Assembly (NCBI GenBank): GCA_964579575.1
Contig: CAZOGL010000007.1
Location: 1-53,057 of the forward strand
Direction: 5' to 3'
DNA: 53,057 nucleotides
Source: CAVEFW01 sp964579575
Lineage (GTDB): Bacteria > Actinomycetota > Coriobacteriia > Coriobacteriales > Eggerthellaceae
The notes beneath the pieces are model-generated. The model made no database searches. It was not told the origin of the DNA and saw nothing but the letters and a program-made list of their open reading frames with translations. How positions within the stretch are numbered: position 1 is the first letter of the stretch; every line of letters begins with the position of its first letter. Below, in pieces: positions 50,718 through 53,057 of the stretch. The position numbers and the translations under genes were made by a program.

Positions 50718-51662
50718 TTACTCTTCCTTGTTGGCTTCGTCGTTGGCTTTTTCTTTGGCTTCGTCGTTGACGTCGTTGTTGACGGCCTCGTTGGCCTCGC
50801 TGGAAGTCTCGTTGGAAGCCAGGCTCTTGACGCGAGCCGCCTCGAGCACGCTTGCCGAGTTCAATGAGGCGAAATACGCCTCTTGACCAAGGACCTCGTC
50901 CATCCAAGGAAACAGGTCCGCCAAGGCTGCGAAGATCATTTTCGCCGTGTCGGACTTGCGACCTCGGGAATCAACGATACGCATACGAGTGGGATCCTCG
51001 TTGGCAATGTCCACGAAGGCTTGGTTAACGCGCTCATGGAAATCAAGTCCCGCCAACTCGAGGCGGTCGGCGCCGAACCGGCGCGTCGCGCGCTCCAAGC
51101 CCTCGGCGGCGCTCTCACACACCATCACGATGGTGCGGTCAGGCCAAACCCCTTGGGTGGCAAAACGGTTGACTTGGTTGACGAAGTCGAGATCGAGACC
51201 GCGACCATACGCCTGATAGGCGACGGTGGAGTCGGCGAAGCGGTCACACAAGACAACAGCGCCCCGCTCCAAGGCCGGACGGATACGTTCCGCAACAATT
51301 TGGGCACGGGCCGCCTCGTACACGAGCAACTCGCACTCATCAGCCATGGCGACGTTGTTGGCATTGAGCACCACCGCACGCAAATCCTCGCCGATGCTCG
51401 TTCCCCCTGGCTCGCGCAGACGCAGGACCTCATAACCCCGCTCTTCCAAGCGTTCGGTGAGAAACCGGATGTGGGTAGACTTGCCAACGCCCTCACCACC
51501 CTCAAAGGTGATGAACACGCCTTTTGTCTGCGACGCCTGCGGCGTGCTCGCCTCTCCAGCCACCGCCTGCGGCATTGTTTGCGGCGCGCTCGCAGTCTGC
51601 GGCTTTGCCTGCGTCTCTCCAAGCGCCGCATCTACGACGCGCTTTGTCTCCTCGGTGCCCAT
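50718..51662 (-). CDS. tmk: Thymidylate kinase with low-complexity extensions
   Basis: Phosphorylates dTMP to dTDP. 314 aa, about 100 longer than the family norm. The ATG at 51662 is chosen because it follows the malic enzyme stop by 8 bp; the ribosome site is weak. Residues 1-47 are an Ala/Gln/Thr/Pro repeat (ASAPQTMPQAV, ASTPQASQ). Core: FEGGEGVGKST (53-63), REPGGT, DRFADSTVAYQ and FGADRLELAG. From about 275 there is an acidic Asn/Glu/Ala tail (NEANEAVNND, ANDEANKEE) coded by gttggcttcgtc-like units. A start nearer the P-loop is possible. Confidence 0.9.
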   Translation of the reverse strand: MGTEETKRVVDAALGETQAKPQTASAPQTMPQAVAGEASTPQASQTKGVFITFEGGEGVGKSTHIRFLTERLEERGYEVLRLREPGGTSIGEDLRAVVLNANNVAMADECELLVYEAARAQIVAERIRPALERGAVVLCDRFADSTVAYQAYGRGLDLDFVNQVNRFATQGVWPDRTIVMVCESAAEGLERATRRFGADRLELAGLDFHERVNQAFVDIANEDPTRMRIVDSRGRKSDTAKMIFAALADLFPWMDEVLGQEAYFASLNSASVLEAARVKSLASNETSSEANEAVNNDVNDEAKEKANDEANKEE

Positions 51663-51670
51663 AGGTACGA

Positions 51671-52840
51671 TTACTTCGCTGCCTGGCTTGCTTCCCAACA
51701 ATCGCGGACCGCCTTGGCAACAGCATCCTTGACGCGCGGATCGAAGGGCTCAGGCATGATGAACTCCTCGCAAAGCTTGTCATCATCCACCAACTCGGCC
51801 AAAGCGACTGCGGCAGCGAGCTTCATGTCGTTGGTGATACGCTCGGCACGGGCTTGGAGGGCGCCGCGGAAGATGCCGGGGAAGGCGACGACGTTGTTGA
51901 TCTGGTTCGGGAAGTCAGAGCGGCCGGTACCCACGATACGGGCACCAGCGGCGAGGGCCTCGCTCGGCATGATCTCGGGGACGGGATTTGCCATGGCCAA
52001 AACGATGGCGTTCTCGTTCATCGAGCGGACCATGTCAGCGGTGACGCACCCAGGACCGGAGACGCCGATAAAGATGTCGGTGCCGACCATGGCATCAGCG
52101 AGCGTTCCGCTCATGTCGTCGAGGTTGGTGACCTTGAGCATCTCGCGCTTGGCATCGTTGAGACGCGGGGATTTGCTCGACAAGATGCCTTGGGAGTCGC
52201 ACATGGTGATGTGCTTGAAGCCGTAGGACAGCATGAGCTTGGCGATGGCGATGCCGGCAGAACCCGCACCATTGACCACGGCGCGGCACTCTTCGAGCTT
52301 CTTGCCCGTGATCTTCAAGGCGTTGATGAGGCCGGAGAGAACGACGATGGCAGTGCCATGCTGGTCGTCATGGAACACCGGGATGTCAAGCGCGTCGTTG
52401 AGGCGCTCCTCGATTTCGAAGCAACGGGGTGCGGAGATGTCCTCAAGGTTGATGCCACCGAAGATCGGGGCGATGCGGATGACGGTCTCGACGATCTCGT
52501 CGGTATCTTGGGTGTCGAGACAGATCGGGAATGCGTTGACGTCGCCGAACTCCTTGAACAACACGCACTTGCCCTCCATGACGGGAGCCGCGGCGGCAGC
52601 GCCGATGTTGCCGAGGCCGAGAACGGCGGAGCCATCGGTGACGACAGCGACCGTGTCACGCTTGATGGTGTATTTGTACACCGCCTCCGGATCGGCAGCA
52701 ATCGCGCGGCAAGGCTCAGCGACACCCGGGGTGTACGCGAGAGCGAGCATTTCGCGAGAGTCGACACGCGTTTTGCTCACCGTGTTCAGCTTGCCGCCCC
52801 ACTCGCCATGGAGTTTCAAAGACTCCTTGTAGATATCCAT
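51671..52840 (-). CDS. Malic enzyme, NAD(P)-dependent
   Basis: Oxidative decarboxylation of malate to pyruvate, short prokaryotic type, 389 aa. ALAYTPGVAEPC with the catalytic Tyr, YKYTIKRDTVAVVTDGSAVLG, FGGINLEDISAPRCFEIE (metal Glu/Asp), HDDQHGTAIV and the Rossmann NGAGSAGIAIAKL are intact. NAD versus NADP preference cannot be read reliably. ATG at 52840 with AAGGA upstream. First gene of the malic enzyme-tmk-holB-ricT-pncB series; its promoter is seen about 150 bp upstream. Confidence 0.95.
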   Translation of the reverse strand: MDIYKESLKLHGEWGGKLNTVSKTRVDSREMLALAYTPGVAEPCRAIAADPEAVYKYTIKRDTVAVVTDGSAVLGLGNIGAAAAAPVMEGKCVLFKEFGDVNAFPICLDTQDTDEIVETVIRIAPIFGGINLEDISAPRCFEIEERLNDALDIPVFHDDQHGTAIVVLSGLINALKITGKKLEECRAVVNGAGSAGIAIAKLMLSYGFKHITMCDSQGILSSKSPRLNDAKREMLKVTNLDDMSGTLADAMVGTDIFIGVSGPGCVTADMVRSMNENAIVLAMANPVPEIMPSEALAAGARIVGTGRSDFPNQINNVVAFPGIFRGALQARAERITNDMKLAAAVALAELVDDDKLCEEFIMPEPFDPRVKDAVAKAVRDCWEASQAAK

Positions 52841-52859
52841 CAATGATCCTTCCCTGTCT

Positions 52860-52985
52860 CATCTCTTGCACGCGTTGCGTTGCGCCGCATGCTTGTGCAC
52901 GCGTTGCTTTGCGCATACGTTACGTTGCGCTCTGCCGCGTGCCTGCACGTGCTTGCGTTGCGTTTCGCTCTGCCGCGCGCGTAGC
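52860..52985. repeat. Degenerate gcacgcgttgcgttgcg-type repeats upstream of malic enzyme gene
   Basis: Diverged units (gcacgcgttgcgttgcgcc, gcacgcgttgctttgcgc, gttacgttgcgctctgccgcgtg, gcttgcgttgcgtttcgctctgccgcg), period about 20-30 bp, occupy the 5' leader between promoter and gene. Confidence 0.8.
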
Positions 52986-53018
52986 TGTTTGTATAACCGT
53001 ACTATTGTATCGCAACAA
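52986..53018 (-). promoter_or_regulatory. Predicted promoter of the malic enzyme operon
   Basis: Minus strand: -35 TTGTTG (53013-53018), 17-bp spacer, -10 TATACA (52990-52995). The spacer and -10 form the element also found upstream of uvrA. The leader to the ATG would be about 145 nt and contain the repeat array. Confidence 0.6.
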
Positions 53019-53057
53019 CGTGCTGTTCCCCCTACCAAGCAGCCGATAAATACCCTC

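Noticed and set aside
1..53057. Insertion sequences, prophage or plasmid functions
   Set aside because: No transposase, phage structural gene, toxin-antitoxin pair or replication origin was recognised in any part.

Overview
The window looks like a chromosomal contig from a high-GC Gram-positive bacterium, most likely an actinobacterium of the class Coriobacteriia (Olsenella/Collinsella-like). The evidence is the uvrC-rapZ-yvcK-whiA cluster, a RapZ P-loop with Arg in place of the Walker Lys as in actinobacterial homologues, a Tad (Flp) pilus locus with no secretin gene in view, a tmk-holB-ricT cluster and GC-rich codon use. The taxon is inferred from gene content only. Three 100-N scaffold gaps (7160-7259, 13473-13572, 34365-34464) interrupt the sequence, and each lies in or beside a short tandem repeat.

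Layout. 1-7033 (+): Tad pilus operon with a TadE-like protein, CpaB, the ATPase CpaF/TadA, TadB and TadC, then a 719-aa protein with a twin-arginine export signal. 7311-12317 (-): glycolysis genes gap, pgk, tpiA and gpmI, with a terminator after gap and another after tpiA, and a separate promoter for gpmI. 12463-17535 (-): uvrC, rapZ, yvcK, whiA, tightly overlapping. 17826-17900 (-): tRNA-Glu. 17968-20092 (-): a WecA/TagO-type glycosyl-phosphate transferase and a DUF5662 protein. 20421-21776 (+): glutamate dehydrogenase gdhA. 22130-33148 (-): an unknown exported protein, uvrA, xerC, trmFO, dprA, comM, yraN, rnhB, rplS (nucleic-acid maintenance, uptake and translation). 33306-36584 (-): a PepV-like dipeptidase and a MocR regulator, both cut by a gap, and a TetR regulator. 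36720-38144: a 41-aa protein and a divergent protein with two DUF721-like modules, separated by a perfect 21-bp palindrome. 38288-40790: divergent metA and O-acetylhomoserine sulfhydrylase; Glu111 in MetA predicts the acetyl branch, which matches the partner enzyme. 40852-43007: a PflA/PflX-type radical SAM protein and a zinc-ribbon membrane protein. 43267-52840 (-): malic enzyme, tmk, holB, ricT, pncB, two degV genes and a degenerate dehydrogenase-like protein with an acidic tail.

The most striking feature is not a gene. Many gene boundaries carry a private short tandem array (units about 11-51 bp) unrelated to the next one. In at least five cases (tadB, the 719-aa gene, the radical SAM gene, pncB and the gene at 22130) the unit contains or is derived from the neighbouring gene's last codons and stop codon. 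Elsewhere arrays have become part of proteins, giving low-complexity tails or leaders on the TadE-like protein, YvcK, DUF5662, Tmk, RicT and the 719-aa protein. This suggests recurrent local duplication at gene ends as a general property of the genome.
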